Shown in pieces: positions 15,605 through 24,644 of a stretch of DNA of 64,000 nucleotides. This DNA comes from Rhizocola hellebori (GTDB lineage Bacteria > Actinomycetota > Actinomycetes > Mycobacteriales > Micromonosporaceae). The stretch lies in assembly GCF_016862955.1 (NCBI RefSeq), contig NZ_BONY01000014.1:62001-126000 (forward strand), read 5' to 3'. The notes below the pieces were generated by a model that was given only the letters and a program-made list of their open reading frames with translations, made no database searches and had not been told where the DNA came from. Made by a program: the position numbers and the translations under genes. The first letter of the stretch is position 1; each line of letters starts with the position of its first letter.

Positions 15605-16495
15605 ATGTTCTCGCGTTGGGACATCAAGTACTCCCCGTACCTCTATGTGGCCCCATTCTTCGTGCTGTTCGGGGTCTTCGGGTTGTACCCGCTGCTGATG
15701 ACCGCCTACATGTCGCTGACCGACTGGAACCTCATCGGTGATCGCTCCTTCGTCGGCCTGGAGAACTACTCGGCGTTGCTAGTCGACGAGTACTTCTGGA
15801 ACGCGGTTCGCAACACCTTCGCCATCTTCCTGATCGCCACAGTCCCGCAGATGTTCCTCGCGCTGTTCCTGGCGACTCTGCTGAACCGCCCGCTGCGCGC
15901 GCGCACCTTCTGGCGCATGCTCATCTTCGTGCCGAACGTGACCTCGCTCGCCGCGGTGGCCGTGGTGTTCGGCGTGTTCTTCCGGCGCGATTTCGGCATC
16001 GTCAACTACTTCATCGGCCTGGTGGGGATCGACCCGATCAGCTGGCGCACAGAGCAGTGGCCTTCCTGGATCGCGCTCGCGACAATGATCGACTGGCGCT
16101 GGACCGGTTACAACACCCTCATCTTCCTGGCCGCGATGCAGGCCATTCCCAAGGACCTCTACGAATCGGCAGCGTTGGACGGCGCGGGCCGATGGCGGCA
16201 GTTCTTGAGCATCACCCTTCCGGGTCTGCGGCCCACACTGTTCTTCGTCGTGATTATCTCGACGATCGGTGGCTGGCAGCTGTTCACCGAGCCGCTCATC
16301 TTCAACGGCGGCGGCGGCGCGATCCTCGGCGGGGCGCGGCGCGAGTTCCAGACCGTGGCGATGTACATGTACGAGAAGGCTTTTGACAATCTTCAGTTCG
16401 GCTACGGCTCGGCGGTGGCCTTCGCCCTATTCGCGTTGATTGTTATTTTCTCGGTCCTCAACTATCTGCTCGTGCGAAGGTCGGTGCGCAACTAA
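15605..16495 (+). CDS. cebF: Cello-oligosaccharide ABC transporter permease
   Basis: MalF-type inner-membrane permease, 296 residues, six predicted transmembrane helices beginning YSPYLYVAPFFVLFGVFGLYPLL. The ATPase-contacting EAA loop is visible as YESAALDGAGRWRQFLSITLPGLRP. The ATG follows AAGGAAG. Its stop overlaps the cebG start by one base (TAATG), which indicates translational coupling. It forms the transport channel with CebG and receives substrate from CebE. Confidence 0.9.
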   Translation: MFSRWDIKYSPYLYVAPFFVLFGVFGLYPLLMTAYMSLTDWNLIGDRSFVGLENYSALLVDEYFWNAVRNTFAIFLIATVPQMFLALFLATLLNRPLRARTFWRMLIFVPNVTSLAAVAVVFGVFFRRDFGIVNYFIGLVGIDPISWRTEQWPSWIALATMIDWRWTGYNTLIFLAAMQAIPKDLYESAALDGAGRWRQFLSITLPGLRPTLFFVVIISTIGGWQLFTEPLIFNGGGGAILGGARREFQTVAMYMYEKAFDNLQFGYGSAVAFALFALIVIFSVLNYLLVRRSVRN

Positions 16496-17328
16496 TGAAA
16501 AAGCTTTGGGCGGCAAGCCCTTTGACTTACCTCGCGCTGACTCTCGCGGTGCTGCTGTCGATCACGCCGTTCTACTTCATGTTCGTGGTGGCGACCCGCA
16601 AGCTCGAGGTCATCAACGCTGTGCCACCGCCGTTCACCCCCGGCGGCGACTTCGGCGATAACTTCCAGCGGGTTCTCGATAATGAGCATGCGGCGTTCAT
16701 CTACGGCCTGATCAATTCCGTGGTGGTGTCCAGCATCATCACCCTGAGCGTGGTCTTCTTCTCCTCGCTGGCCGGTTTCGCCTTCGCGAAGCTGCGCTTC
16801 CGCGGACAGAACGCCCTGCTGCTGATCATCATCGCCACCATGATGATCCCGACACAGCTTGGCATCATCCCGCTCTACGACATGATGGTGAACTTCTTCC
16901 ACCTTGATGGCACGCTTCCGGCGGTCATCCTGCCCTTCCTGGTGACCGGGCTCGGCGTGTTCATGATGCGCCAGTACGCCTCGTCGGCGATCTCCGACGA
17001 ACTGATCGAGGCCGCGCGGGTCGACGGCTGCACCACTTTCCGTATTTACTGGAGTGTCGTGCTGCCCGCGTTGCGCCCAGCCATGGGTGTGCTCGGTTTG
17101 CTTACCTTTATGGAACAGTGGAATTCGTTCCTCTGGCCCTATGCGATCCTCAACGCGGACACGCCGACGGTTCAGGTGTCACTGGCACTTCTCTCGCAGG
17201 CGTACTACACCGATTACGCGCAGGTTTTCTCCGCGACCGCGGTGGCCACACTGCCGTTGCTGATCGTGTTCGCATTGTTCGGCCGCCAGATCATCGGCGG
17301 AATTATGGAAGGTGCTGTAAAAGCTTGA
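16495..17328 (+). CDS. cebG: Cello-oligosaccharide ABC transporter permease
   Basis: MalG-type permease of 277 residues with six predicted helices. The N-terminus is [28 protein letters not shown], and the EAA loop reads [45 protein letters not shown] is typical of sugar-transporter MalG proteins. It starts at the A of the cebF stop codon and overlaps the bglC TTG start by four bases, so cebF-cebG-bglC look translationally coupled. Confidence 0.9.
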   Translation: MKKLWAASPLTYLALTLAVLLSITPFYFMFVVATRKLEVINAVPPPFTPGGDFGDNFQRVLDNEHAAFIYGLINSVVVSSIITLSVVFFSSLAGFAFAKLRFRGQNALLLIIIATMMIPTQLGIIPLYDMMVNFFHLDGTLPAVILPFLVTGLGVFMMRQYASSAISDELIEAARVDGCTTFRIYWSVVLPALRPAMGVLGLLTFMEQWNSFLWPYAILNADTPTVQVSLALLSQAYYTDYAQVFSATAVATLPLLIVFALFGRQIIGGIMEGAVKA

Positions 17329-18641
17329 AAACATTTCTCTGGGGTACCGCGACAGCCGCCTACCAGATCGAAGGGGGTGCCACGGAGGACGGCCGGACAC
17401 CGTCCATCTGGGACACGTTCAGTCACACGCCGGGCAAGGTGCTCGGCGGTGACACCGGCGATGTTGCGTGCGACCACTACCACCGCAGTTCTGACGACGT
17501 GCGGCTGATGGCCAAAATCGGGGTGGGGGGCTACCGCTTCTCCACCTCGTGGTCGCGCGTGCAGCCCACCGGTTCCGGCCCGGTCAACCAGCGCGGCCTG
17601 GACTTCTACAAGCGTCTGATCGACGATCTGCGAGCCCAGAGCATCGAGCCCTTCCTCACCTTGAACCACTGGGATCTGCCGCAGGAGCTGGAGGACGCGG
17701 GCGGCTGGCCGGCCCGGGAGACCGCCTACCGGTTCGCCGAATACGCGAAGCTGATGCACGACGCGCTGGGGGACAGGGTCCGCTTCTGGACCACCCACAA
17801 CGAGCCGTGGTGTGCCGCGTTCCTCGGCTACGGAAGTGGCGAGCACGCGCCCGGCCGCACCGACGGCGCGGCCGCGCTCGCGGCGGCGCATCACCTCAAC
17901 CTGGGCCACGGCCTGGCGGTGCAGGCGCTGGCGGGAGCCAACGTCGGGATAAGCCTGAACCTGCACGCGTTCCTGCCGCAGACCGATGCCGACGCCGATG
18001 CCGTGCGGCGGCTGGATGCCGTGGGTAACCGGATCTGGCTCGGCCCGCTCTTCCAGGGCGCCTACCCGGAGGATCTGCTTTCCGACACCGCGTCGCTGAC
18101 CGACTGGAGTTTCGTCCAGCCGGGCGACCTGGAGATCATCCACCAGCCGATCGGCTTCATGGGGGTCAACTACTACACGCGCGCGCTCGTGGCCAACGGT
18201 GACGAGCCGCAGTTTCCCTCGGCGTGGCCGGGCAGCGAGTCGGTGCGCTGGCTCAACCGCGGCTTGCCGGCCACCGACATGGGCTGGGAGATCGATCCGG
18301 ACGGACTGGCCCAACTGCTACGTGACGTGCACAAAGTTGCCGGTGATCTGCCGCTCTACATCACGGAGAACGGCGCGGCATATCCTGAATTTGTAGATGA
18401 TCAGGACAGGATCGCGTATCTGGAGGCCCATATTCGGGTCTGTGAACGAGCGGTGACCGATGGGATCCCATTGAAGGGCTATTTCGTCTGGTCGTTGATG
18501 GACAATTTCGAATGGGCGTGGGGATACTCGAAACGCTTCGGCATCGTCCATGTGGACTATGAGTCGCAAGCGAGGACGCCGAAGGCCAGTGCACACTGGT
18601 ATTCGGATGTAATCCGAAATGGCGGCTTGGGGGATAAGTAG
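17325..18641 (+). CDS. bglC: GH1 beta-glucosidase, intracellular
   Basis: Family 1 glycoside hydrolase of about 438 residues that would cleave imported cellobiose and cello-oligosaccharides to glucose. The acid/base Glu160 lies in WTTHNEPW and the nucleophile Glu348 in [21 protein letters not shown] and the N-terminal [14 protein letters not shown] are GH1 signatures. No signal peptide is present, fitting a cytosolic role behind CebEFG. No ATG fits the homologous N-terminus. The TTG at 17325 overlaps the cebG stop (TTGA) and starts precisely at [12 protein letters not shown], so it is taken as the start codon. The next gene, cebR, begins directly after the stop. Confidence 0.92.
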   Translation: MKTFLWGTATAAYQIEGGATEDGRTPSIWDTFSHTPGKVLGGDTGDVACDHYHRSSDDVRLMAKIGVGGYRFSTSWSRVQPTGSGPVNQRGLDFYKRLIDDLRAQSIEPFLTLNHWDLPQELEDAGGWPARETAYRFAEYAKLMHDALGDRVRFWTTHNEPWCAAFLGYGSGEHAPGRTDGAAALAAAHHLNLGHGLAVQALAGANVGISLNLHAFLPQTDADADAVRRLDAVGNRIWLGPLFQGAYPEDLLSDTASLTDWSFVQPGDLEIIHQPIGFMGVNYYTRALVANGDEPQFPSAWPGSESVRWLNRGLPATDMGWEIDPDGLAQLLRDVHKVAGDLPLYITENGAAYPEFVDDQDRIAYLEAHIRVCERAVTDGIPLKGYFVWSLMDNFEWAWGYSKRFGIVHVDYESQARTPKASAHWYSDVIRNGGLGDK

Positions 18642-19658
18642 ATGACAACGCAGCGCACGCGATCTGCCGGGCGGCCGACCCTGGACGAGGTCGCGGCGCT
18701 CGCAGGGGTGGGCCGGGGCACGGTCTCCCGCGTGGTCAACGGCTCACCACAGGTGAGTCCGGAGGCGCGCGCAGCGGTCCAGGACGCCATCAAGGAGCTC
18801 GGCTATGTGCCCAACCGGGCGGCCCGGGCTCTGGTCACCCAGCGGACGGACTCGGTGGCGCTGGTCGTCTCCGAGTCGCAGGACAGGGTCTTCGCCCAGC
18901 CTTACTTCGCTGGGCTGGTGCGCGGAATTTCCTCCGCCCTGGCCGACACCCCGCTGCAGCTGTGGCTCGCGATGGCACAGACCGCGGCCGAGCAGCAGCG
19001 CGTCGAGCACCACCTGACCAGCCAGCATGTCGACGGGGTGCTGCTGCTCTCGCTGCACGAGTCCGATCAGCTGCCGCGGCTGTTGCGCGACCGCGGGTTG
19101 CCGGCCGTGCTGGGCGGTCGCCCGATCGGGCCGGGTCAGGAAATCTCCTATGTGGACATCGATAACGTTGGCGGCGCCCGCGGTGCGGTCGAGCATCTGA
19201 TCAATTCGGGGCGGCGCAAGGTCGCGACCATCGCCGGTCTTCAGGACATGGGCGTGGGCGTCGACCGGCTTCGCGGATATCAGGAAGCGATGGGTTCGGC
19301 CAAGCAGCGCATCGCCTACGGCGACTGGGGCGAGGCGAGCGGCACCGAGGCCATGCGGGAGCTGCTGGCCAAGGAGTCCGACATCGACGCGGTCTTCGTC
19401 GCCTCCGACCTGATGGCGGCGGGCGCCCTGCGGGCTCTGCGCGAGCTGCGCCGCCGGGTGCCCGATGATGTGGCTGTCGTCGGCTTCGAGGACTCGCCCA
19501 TCGCGGCGCAGACCGAGCCGCCGCTGACGACCGTCTACCAGCCCGTCGAAGAGATGGGCCGCCAGATGGTCCAGCTGCTGCTCGCCCGCATCCGCAACGA
19601 GGATTCACCCTCCCACGTCCTGCTCGACACGCACCTGGTCAAGCGCGTCTCCGGGTAG
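18642..19658 (+). CDS. cebR: LacI-family repressor of the ceb operon
   Basis: Transcription factor of 338 residues. The N-terminal HTH reads RPTLDEVAALAGVGRGTVSR, followed by the hinge helix GYVPNRAARALVTQRTDSVALV and a periplasmic-binding-protein-like sensor domain. In Streptomyces CebR binds TGGGAGCGCTCCCA and is released by cellobiose. Three such boxes lie in front of cebE here. The gene starts immediately after the bglC stop, as the last gene of the operon. This placement implies negative feedback: induction of the operon also raises repressor level. In the Streptomyces loci I know, cebR lies upstream of cebE instead. Confidence 0.88.
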   Translation: MTTQRTRSAGRPTLDEVAALAGVGRGTVSRVVNGSPQVSPEARAAVQDAIKELGYVPNRAARALVTQRTDSVALVVSESQDRVFAQPYFAGLVRGISSALADTPLQLWLAMAQTAAEQQRVEHHLTSQHVDGVLLLSLHESDQLPRLLRDRGLPAVLGGRPIGPGQEISYVDIDNVGGARGAVEHLINSGRRKVATIAGLQDMGVGVDRLRGYQEAMGSAKQRIAYGDWGEASGTEAMRELLAKESDIDAVFVASDLMAAGALRALRELRRRVPDDVAVVGFEDSPIAAQTEPPLTTVYQPVEEMGRQMVQLLLARIRNEDSPSHVLLDTHLVKRVSG

Positions 19659-19735
19659 GGGTTTCAACACCCAAAAGTGGTGGGTGACATGGCGACGAAA
19701 TCCGGACGTAACGCCGATCGGGCATGCTTGCCGAC

Positions 19736-20521
19736 ATGTTGCTAAGGGTGCGCGTGGCGCTGCCGGATAGGCCGGGATCTCTGGGCCAGGTGGCGCGAAC
19801 GCTGGGCGTCTCGGGAGCTGACATCGTTCAGGTGGTCGTGCTCGAACGCCTCGGCGGCAGGGCGGTCGACGACTTCACCGTGGTCTGGCCGGGTGGCTCG
19901 GGCGTGGAGAGGCTGCGCGCCGGGCTCGCCGCGATGCCGGGCGTGCGGGTGGACGGGATCTGGCGGGCGATCGGCTCACCGGTCTCCAGCGGCGTCGACG
20001 CCGAGCTGCTCACCCAGATCGCCGGCAAGCCCGATGACGGGCTGAGCATCCTCGTGGACACCGTTCCAGCTCTGGTTGCCGCTGATTGGGCCGCTGTTTT
20101 GCTGGTACCGGCGGACTGGGCGGTGCGGCGGATGGACCCGGCGATCGTCTACGCGAGCTGGCGCATGCCGCAGCCACCAGAGCTGCCCGAGATCACCCCG
20201 CTGCGGCCGCGCGCTTCCACCGCGGCCGACGGAACACGCTTCGCGCTGGTGCCCTTCGGCAAGGGTGGCCTGGTTCTGGCCGTCGCCCGCCAGGCCGACA
20301 ACCAGCTTCCGGTGGCCACCTTCCACGGCACCGAGGTCGATCGGCTGGCCCAATTGGTCAGGGCGACCTCGGTGATGATGGGGACACGACTGGATGAGGA
20401 GATCGCCAACGGTGAGCTGGCGCACAATCAGTCGTGTATAACCGCTGGTAATAGCGATGTAACCTCACGGGCGCAGGCTGAACTTCATGACACTTTGGCG
20501 GGTAAGAGCGACAGTCGATGA
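19736..20521 (+). CDS. ACT-domain protein (paralogue of the next gene, no GNAT domain)
   Basis: Putative amino-acid sensing protein of about 261 residues. The N-terminus LLRVRVALPDRPGSLGQVARTLGVSGADI is an ACT domain. The middle and C-terminal parts (LTQIAGKPDDGLSILVDTVPALVAADWAAVLLV and later RATSVMMGTRLDEEI) parallel the pre-GNAT region of the following protein. The two thus appear to be paralogues sharing a sensing module. ATG 19736 is preferred over 19724 because alignment with the paralogue (MTLWRVRATVDDRPGF) starts there. The last 35 bases overlap the next gene, which implies co-expression. No catalytic motif is visible; it may modulate the acetyltransferase. Confidence 0.7.
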   Translation: MLLRVRVALPDRPGSLGQVARTLGVSGADIVQVVVLERLGGRAVDDFTVVWPGGSGVERLRAGLAAMPGVRVDGIWRAIGSPVSSGVDAELLTQIAGKPDDGLSILVDTVPALVAADWAAVLLVPADWAVRRMDPAIVYASWRMPQPPELPEITPLRPRASTAADGTRFALVPFGKGGLVLAVARQADNQLPVATFHGTEVDRLAQLVRATSVMMGTRLDEEIANGELAHNQSCITAGNSDVTSRAQAELHDTLAGKSDSR

Positions 20522-21521
20522 CCGGCCGGGTTTCCTCGCGGTCCTGACGGCCAGTCTGGCGCTGCGGTCGATCAATATCCTCGCCGTCCAGGTCCACACC
20601 ACCGAGACCGGCGCGGTTGACGACTTCCTGCTCGACGCACCCGATGGCCTTGACGATGACGAGCTGCTCGCGGCGATCGAGCGCGGCAGGGGCCGCAACG
20701 CCTGGGTGACCCGCACCGACGCCTACGACCTGGTAGACCCGCCGACCCACATGGCCAGCCTGGCGGCCCGGGTCACCGCCGATCCGACCCTGCTGGGCCA
20801 GGCGCTCAGCGATCTTCTTGGCGGATGTCTGGTCCAGCACGACCCGGACACGTCGATCACCGGCCAGGGTTCGAATGTCATGCGCATGGCCGATCCGAAC
20901 GGCGGCGGCATGATCATCCTCACCCGGCTCGCGCCCAGCTTCACCCCGGCCGAGTTCGCGCGGGCGCAGGGTTTGGTGGAGGTGGCCCGTTCGGCGCTGG
21001 CCCGCCGGCTGAGTGTGGTGACGGTGTTGCTTGGCGACGGCGCCGAGCTGCAGGTGCGCCCGGCCAGCTCGTCGGATCTGCCGGCGCTGCTGGAGATGCA
21101 CGCCCGGTGCGGGGAACATTCGCTTTACCGCCGCTACTTCGCGGGCACCCGCGGGCCGAGCCGCCAGCAGCTCGAGCGGCTGCTGCGACCCGCCCGGGGC
21201 AGCGCGCTGGTGGCCGAGGACGCCGACGGCAGGCTGGTGGCACTGGCCAACCTGATCGGTGAAGGGGAGCAGGCCGAGGCGGCGCTGTTGGTGGAGGACG
21301 CTTGGCAGCGGCGCGGAATTGGTACCGGGATGCTGAGGCGTCTCATCGCTTTGGCTCAGCCGTCGGGTTTCCGGGCGGTCGTGTTGCACACCCACGCCGA
21401 CAACGAGCCCATGCTGCGCACAGTGCGCCGGATGCCACAGACCGCCGCCCTTGACGTCGACGGAGCTGTCGTGAGCGCCACGCTCATCGTCACCGAGTTG
21501 CCCGCCGGAGCCGTTCGCTAG
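20487..21521 (+). CDS. ACT-GNAT protein acetyltransferase, amino-acid-regulated type
   Basis: A 344-residue fusion. The N-terminal ACT domain (VRATVDDRPGFLAVLTASLALRSINI) is followed by a middle domain and a C-terminal GNAT acetyltransferase from about residue 190. The acetyl-CoA loop is EDAWQRRGIGTGMLRRLI (motif A, Q/RxxGxG/A form). ACT-GNAT enzymes of this kind in Micromonospora and Streptomyces acetylate lysines in proteins such as acetyl-CoA synthetase and are allosterically controlled by amino acids. That activity here is inferred from architecture. Translation is probably coupled to the upstream ACT gene (35-base overlap). Confidence 0.82.
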   Translation: MTLWRVRATVDDRPGFLAVLTASLALRSINILAVQVHTTETGAVDDFLLDAPDGLDDDELLAAIERGRGRNAWVTRTDAYDLVDPPTHMASLAARVTADPTLLGQALSDLLGGCLVQHDPDTSITGQGSNVMRMADPNGGGMIILTRLAPSFTPAEFARAQGLVEVARSALARRLSVVTVLLGDGAELQVRPASSSDLPALLEMHARCGEHSLYRRYFAGTRGPSRQQLERLLRPARGSALVAEDADGRLVALANLIGEGEQAEAALLVEDAWQRRGIGTGMLRRLIALAQPSGFRAVVLHTHADNEPMLRTVRRMPQTAALDVDGAVVSATLIVTELPAGAVR

Positions 21522-21556
21522 GCGGCCAGACCGCAGCCAGCCCTAGGCTAAGGGCT

Positions 21557-22720
21557 GTGAGCAGGAATTTCAGCCGGTTCGAGGCGTTCGCCCCGGTCAT
21601 CGCCGGGGTGACGGTCTTCCTGCTGTCGTTCCTTTCCCCGCAGCGTTCGCCCATCAGTGATGCCAGCAGCTCCTGCTGGCGCACCTGCGCGGAGGAGCCG
21701 CTCATCGCGTCGTGGAAAGTCATCCCGATCGCCGCCGCTTGCGGCATCGCGGTCGCTCTGGCACGCCGGATCCGGGCGCCGTTGTACGTGATGGCGGCCG
21801 TTGGCTGGCTGACCTTCGGGATGTGGGCCGTTGTCATCGTCGCCAGTTTCTACGCCGGGCTGAAGTTCGGGCCGCTCGCCAAAGCCTTGTTCGTCGGGCT
21901 GGCGGTGTTGGTCATCGCGACGGTCGTGTTCACCTCAGAGGGTTCCAGCGGCGGGCTCTGGCGCGGCTCGGTGGTCTACGTCATTTCGGCGATCGGCATG
22001 ATGATCGTGCTGCCGTTAATCTTCGGGCTGTGGACCAAGGGCCGCCGGGAACAGCAGGCCGAGGCGGAACGGATGCAGGCGCTCAAAATCCGTGAGTCGG
22101 AACGCAACAGGATCGCCCGCGAGATGCACGACATCGTCGCCCATCGAGTCTCGCTTATCGTGATTCACGCTGGCGCGCTTGAGATGGGCGCCCGCGACGA
22201 GCCCACCTCGCGGACAGCCGGCCTGATCCGCAGCGCCGGCCGGGAGGCGCTCATCGAGCTGCGGCAGGTCCTCGGCGTCCTGCGCGGAACCGCCGCCGCG
22301 ATACCGATGCCCGACATCGCGGGAATCCATCAGCTCTCCAAACTCAGCCGGCAAGCCGGCCTCACCATCGATCTGCACCTGCAGGAGGAGACCCGCAATG
22401 CGAGCGCTGCCGCGCAACGCACCGCATATCGTCTGGTACAGGAAGCGTTGACCAATGTGGTCAAGCACGCCCCGGGCGCGGCCGTGAAAATCTCGGTCAT
22501 CTGTCCCAGGGACACCCTCAACATCAACGTGCGCAACGGCGCGCCGGAGACCATCTCCGAGCCGATTCCCGGCTCCGGGTTGGGTTTGGCCGGGCTGAGC
22601 GAAAGGGTTCGCGCCCTCGGCGGCACCTTCGAATCGGGCCCGACCGCGGACGGCGGATTCGAAATCCACGCCGAGATACCGCGTTACGCAGCCGACGCGA
22701 AGGAGTCCGGACGCCAATGA
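21557..22720 (+). CDS. Orphan sensor histidine kinase (HisKA_3/NarL type)
   Basis: Membrane sensor kinase of 387 residues. About four to five N-terminal helices (about 10-155) precede a short coiled-coil linker. The dimerisation/phosphoacceptor helix reads RIAREMHDIVAHRVSL with His191. The HATPase_c domain has the N box EALTNVVKHAPG and G box GSGLGLAGLSERVRALGG. Such kinases normally pair with a LuxR-type response regulator, but the next gene is a VOC protein and no receiver gene is nearby. The GTG start at 21557 is directly preceded by AGGGCT, the right arm of a six-base hairpin (21539-21556), so the initiation site is uncertain. The stop overlaps the VOC start (ATGA). Confidence 0.85.
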   Translation: MSRNFSRFEAFAPVIAGVTVFLLSFLSPQRSPISDASSSCWRTCAEEPLIASWKVIPIAAACGIAVALARRIRAPLYVMAAVGWLTFGMWAVVIVASFYAGLKFGPLAKALFVGLAVLVIATVVFTSEGSSGGLWRGSVVYVISAIGMMIVLPLIFGLWTKGRREQQAEAERMQALKIRESERNRIAREMHDIVAHRVSLIVIHAGALEMGARDEPTSRTAGLIRSAGREALIELRQVLGVLRGTAAAIPMPDIAGIHQLSKLSRQAGLTIDLHLQEETRNASAAAQRTAYRLVQEALTNVVKHAPGAAVKISVICPRDTLNINVRNGAPETISEPIPGSGLGLAGLSERVRALGGTFESGPTADGGFEIHAEIPRYAADAKESGRQ

Positions 22721-23130
22721 CAGAAACGCTTGCAGCCGCATACGGAGCCGATCTGGCCGTCACCCACATCCTTGTGGTGTCGGAGCTGAACCAGTCACGT
22801 GCGTTCTGGGTCGATGTTCTTGGCGCGGAGATCTACCGTGAATACGGCGGAACCAGTCTCGTGCTCAGGTTTGGCGGCAGCTGGCTGCTGCTGGTGACCG
22901 GCGGCCCGCCAACTGTGGACAAGCCCGACACCACCTTCGCCGCGCCGCCCGACCCCACCCGGGTCAGCCACGCGCTGACCCTTCGGGTGGCTGATTGCCT
23001 TGGCGTGTACGAGATTCTGCGTGCCCGGGGCGCGGTGTTCCTTGCCCCGCCGCACGACTGGGGCGGCGAGATCCGATGCTTCACCCGCGACCCCGACGGT
23101 CACCTGATCGAGTTCAGTCAAGCCGGCTGA
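22717..23130 (+). CDS. VOC (glyoxalase-fold) family protein
   Basis: A 137-residue vicinal-oxygen-chelate protein. The first module is LAVTHILVVSELNQSRAFWVDVLGAEIYREYGG. The second includes HALTLRVADCLGVYEILRARGAVFLAPPHDWGGEIRCFTRDPDGHLIEFSQ. Candidate metal ligands are His in THILVV and Glu in LIEFSQ. It starts within the stop of the histidine kinase gene (ATGA), so the pair is co-translated. The function could be detoxification or ligand binding. Its 3' end overlaps the convergent ligase gene by 17 bases. Confidence 0.82.
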   Translation: MTETLAAAYGADLAVTHILVVSELNQSRAFWVDVLGAEIYREYGGTSLVLRFGGSWLLLVTGGPPTVDKPDTTFAAPPDPTRVSHALTLRVADCLGVYEILRARGAVFLAPPHDWGGEIRCFTRDPDGHLIEFSQAG

Positions 23131-24088
23131 CGTCGCCGGGTGTCTTGTCGGGACGCAGTCCTCGCCAGCTTGGGTGGCGCATGGTGGAGTCGGGTGTCCA
23201 GTTTCTAAATTGGACTTCGCCGACCAGCGTGGGCTCACACCAGCGCGCGCCGCGCAGGTATTCGCGCGGCACCGGCCGCCCGGTCAGCGGAGAGGCGCCG
23301 ATCTCGGTTTCCTCAAGCTGGCGCTGCAGATCGGTGAGCATCTTGCGGGTGAAGCCCGTTCCGACCGCGCCGATGAAGGAGAGCTTGCCGTCACCGTCTT
23401 TGGCGGCCAGCAGCAGCGATCCGATGGTGCCGGTGCGGTTGCCTTCGCCCGATCGCCAGCCGATGATGATGCCTTCCTGGGTGCGGTTGAGCGGAATTTT
23501 GATCCAGGCCGGGGAACGCCGGCCCGCGATGTAGGCCGCATCAAGGCGTTTGGCGACCACACCCTCGAGGCGGTGCTCGGCGGCCGCGTCCAGCAGCGCC
23601 TGTCCCGGGCCGGAGAAGGAAGGCGGGATGGAGATGGGCCCGTTTTCGGTACGGGACAAGCCTTCCAGGGTTTCGCGGCGTTGCGTGTAGGTCCAGCTGA
23701 GCGTGGGCGCGTTGTCGAGCCAGAGCAGATCGAAGGCGTAGAAGAGCACGGGGATCCGGGAAACCAGTGCGGCGGCTGGATTCTTGGTGTGCATGCGCTG
23801 TTGCAGCAGGCTGAAGGAGGTGACGCCGTCGGTGTCGAGCGTGACCAGCTCGCCGTCCAGGAGCAGTCGCCGCCCGCCGAGCTGCGCGGGAAGCAGGGCG
23901 AGTTCCGGGTAGCTGACGGTGATGTCCAGGTCGTTGCGGGAGGTGGCCCGGACTCGCTCACCGGCCACGCTGACTATCGCCCTTACCCCGTCCCACTTGA
24001 ACTCGTATGCCCACTCCGGGCCAGTGGGCATCGGCCCCAGGGTGGCCAGCATGGGGTGAACCGTCACGGGCAGCCGAGCCTGGCTCAC
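23114..24088 (-). CDS. Stand-alone LigD-type ATP-dependent DNA ligase domain protein
   Basis: DNA ligase of 324 residues whose nucleotidyltransferase core resembles the ligase domain of LigD (bacterial NHEJ). The adenylation motif is YEFKWDGVRAI with Lys31. LLLDGELVTLD (motif III), LEGVVAKRLDA (motif IV) and WIKIPLNRTQEGIIIGW (motif V) follow, then an OB-fold region ending in FRNWTPDSTMRHPSW. The polymerase and phosphoesterase domains of full LigD are absent, as is common for actinobacteria with split proteins. GTG start at 24088. No ku gene is visible in the window. With LigC at 1404-2489 the genome carries at least two ATP-dependent ligases. Confidence 0.87.
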   Translation of the reverse strand: MSQARLPVTVHPMLATLGPMPTGPEWAYEFKWDGVRAIVSVAGERVRATSRNDLDITVSYPELALLPAQLGGRRLLLDGELVTLDTDGVTSFSLLQQRMHTKNPAAALVSRIPVLFYAFDLLWLDNAPTLSWTYTQRRETLEGLSRTENGPISIPPSFSGPGQALLDAAAEHRLEGVVAKRLDAAYIAGRRSPAWIKIPLNRTQEGIIIGWRSGEGNRTGTIGSLLLAAKDGDGKLSFIGAVGTGFTRKMLTDLQRQLEETEIGASPLTGRPVPREYLRGARWCEPTLVGEVQFRNWTPDSTMRHPSWRGLRPDKTPGDVSRLD

Positions 24089-24149
24089 AGCTCGATCATG
24101 GACCGACCCGCCTCCCGATGTTGCCTATTTGGGCTGATCAGCGCAGAAT

Positions 24150-24182
24150 CGTGATGCAGATACATAGTGAAGGTGCATCACG
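24150..24182. promoter_or_regulatory. Inverted repeat in front of the MarR gene
   Basis: Arms CGTGATGCA (24150-24158) and TGCATCACG (24174-24182) are perfect complements around a 15-base spacer. The second arm ends one base before the MarR start codon. The site lies between the divergent ligase and MarR genes. MarR proteins bind such palindromes and repress themselves, so this is the likely auto-operator. Confidence 0.65.
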
Positions 24183-24644
24183 ATGAGTGAGAAGGATCGG
24201 TTCTCCGGGGCGCTCGACCGCGTCCTCGAGCTTGTCGTGCTGCTCAACGACGACATGACCAAGAGCCTGGCCAGCCTGGGGCTGACCGGGTCGCGGGCAC
24301 ACCTGCTGTGGGTGCTGCGCGAGCGAGGTCCCCTCACTCAGCGGAGCCTGGCCCAGGCGCTCGGGGTGAGCGCCCGCAACATCACCGGTCTTGTCGATGC
24401 TCTGGTCGCCACCGGCTTCGTTTCCCGCGAGCCCCATCCCACCGACCGGCGCGCCACCCTGGTCTCCTTCACCAAGCAGGGCGAGGCGACCGCGCGCGAT
24501 CTGCAACGCGATCAGGAGGAGTTCGCCGAGCTGCTCTTCGCGGGAATGCCGCGCGAGCAGTTCGATGCCTTTGTCGGCGGGCTGGGCGAGGTGCTCGCCC
24601 GGCTGGCCAAGGCGGGCCTGACAAGGAATGCGGCAGGTGGATAG
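24183..24644 (+). CDS. MarR-family transcriptional regulator
   Basis: A 153-residue winged-helix regulator. The recognition region is LTQRSLAQALGVSARNITGLVDALVATGFVSREPHPTDRR, the classic MarR HTH plus wing with the DxRxxxL-type motif (DRRATLV). N- and C-terminal helices form the dimer interface. The gene starts at the end of a nine-base-arm palindrome, suggesting autoregulation. Its stop codon TAG abuts the ATG of the following membrane-protein gene, so that protein is the prime candidate target. The ligand is unknown. Confidence 0.9.
   Translation: MSEKDRFSGALDRVLELVVLLNDDMTKSLASLGLTGSRAHLLWVLRERGPLTQRSLAQALGVSARNITGLVDALVATGFVSREPHPTDRRATLVSFTKQGEATARDLQRDQEEFAELLFAGMPREQFDAFVGGLGEVLARLAKAGLTRNAAGG

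Noticed and set aside
19659-19735. Possible terminator after cebR
   Set aside because: Only a five-base CACCC/GGGTG stem was found; too weak to call.
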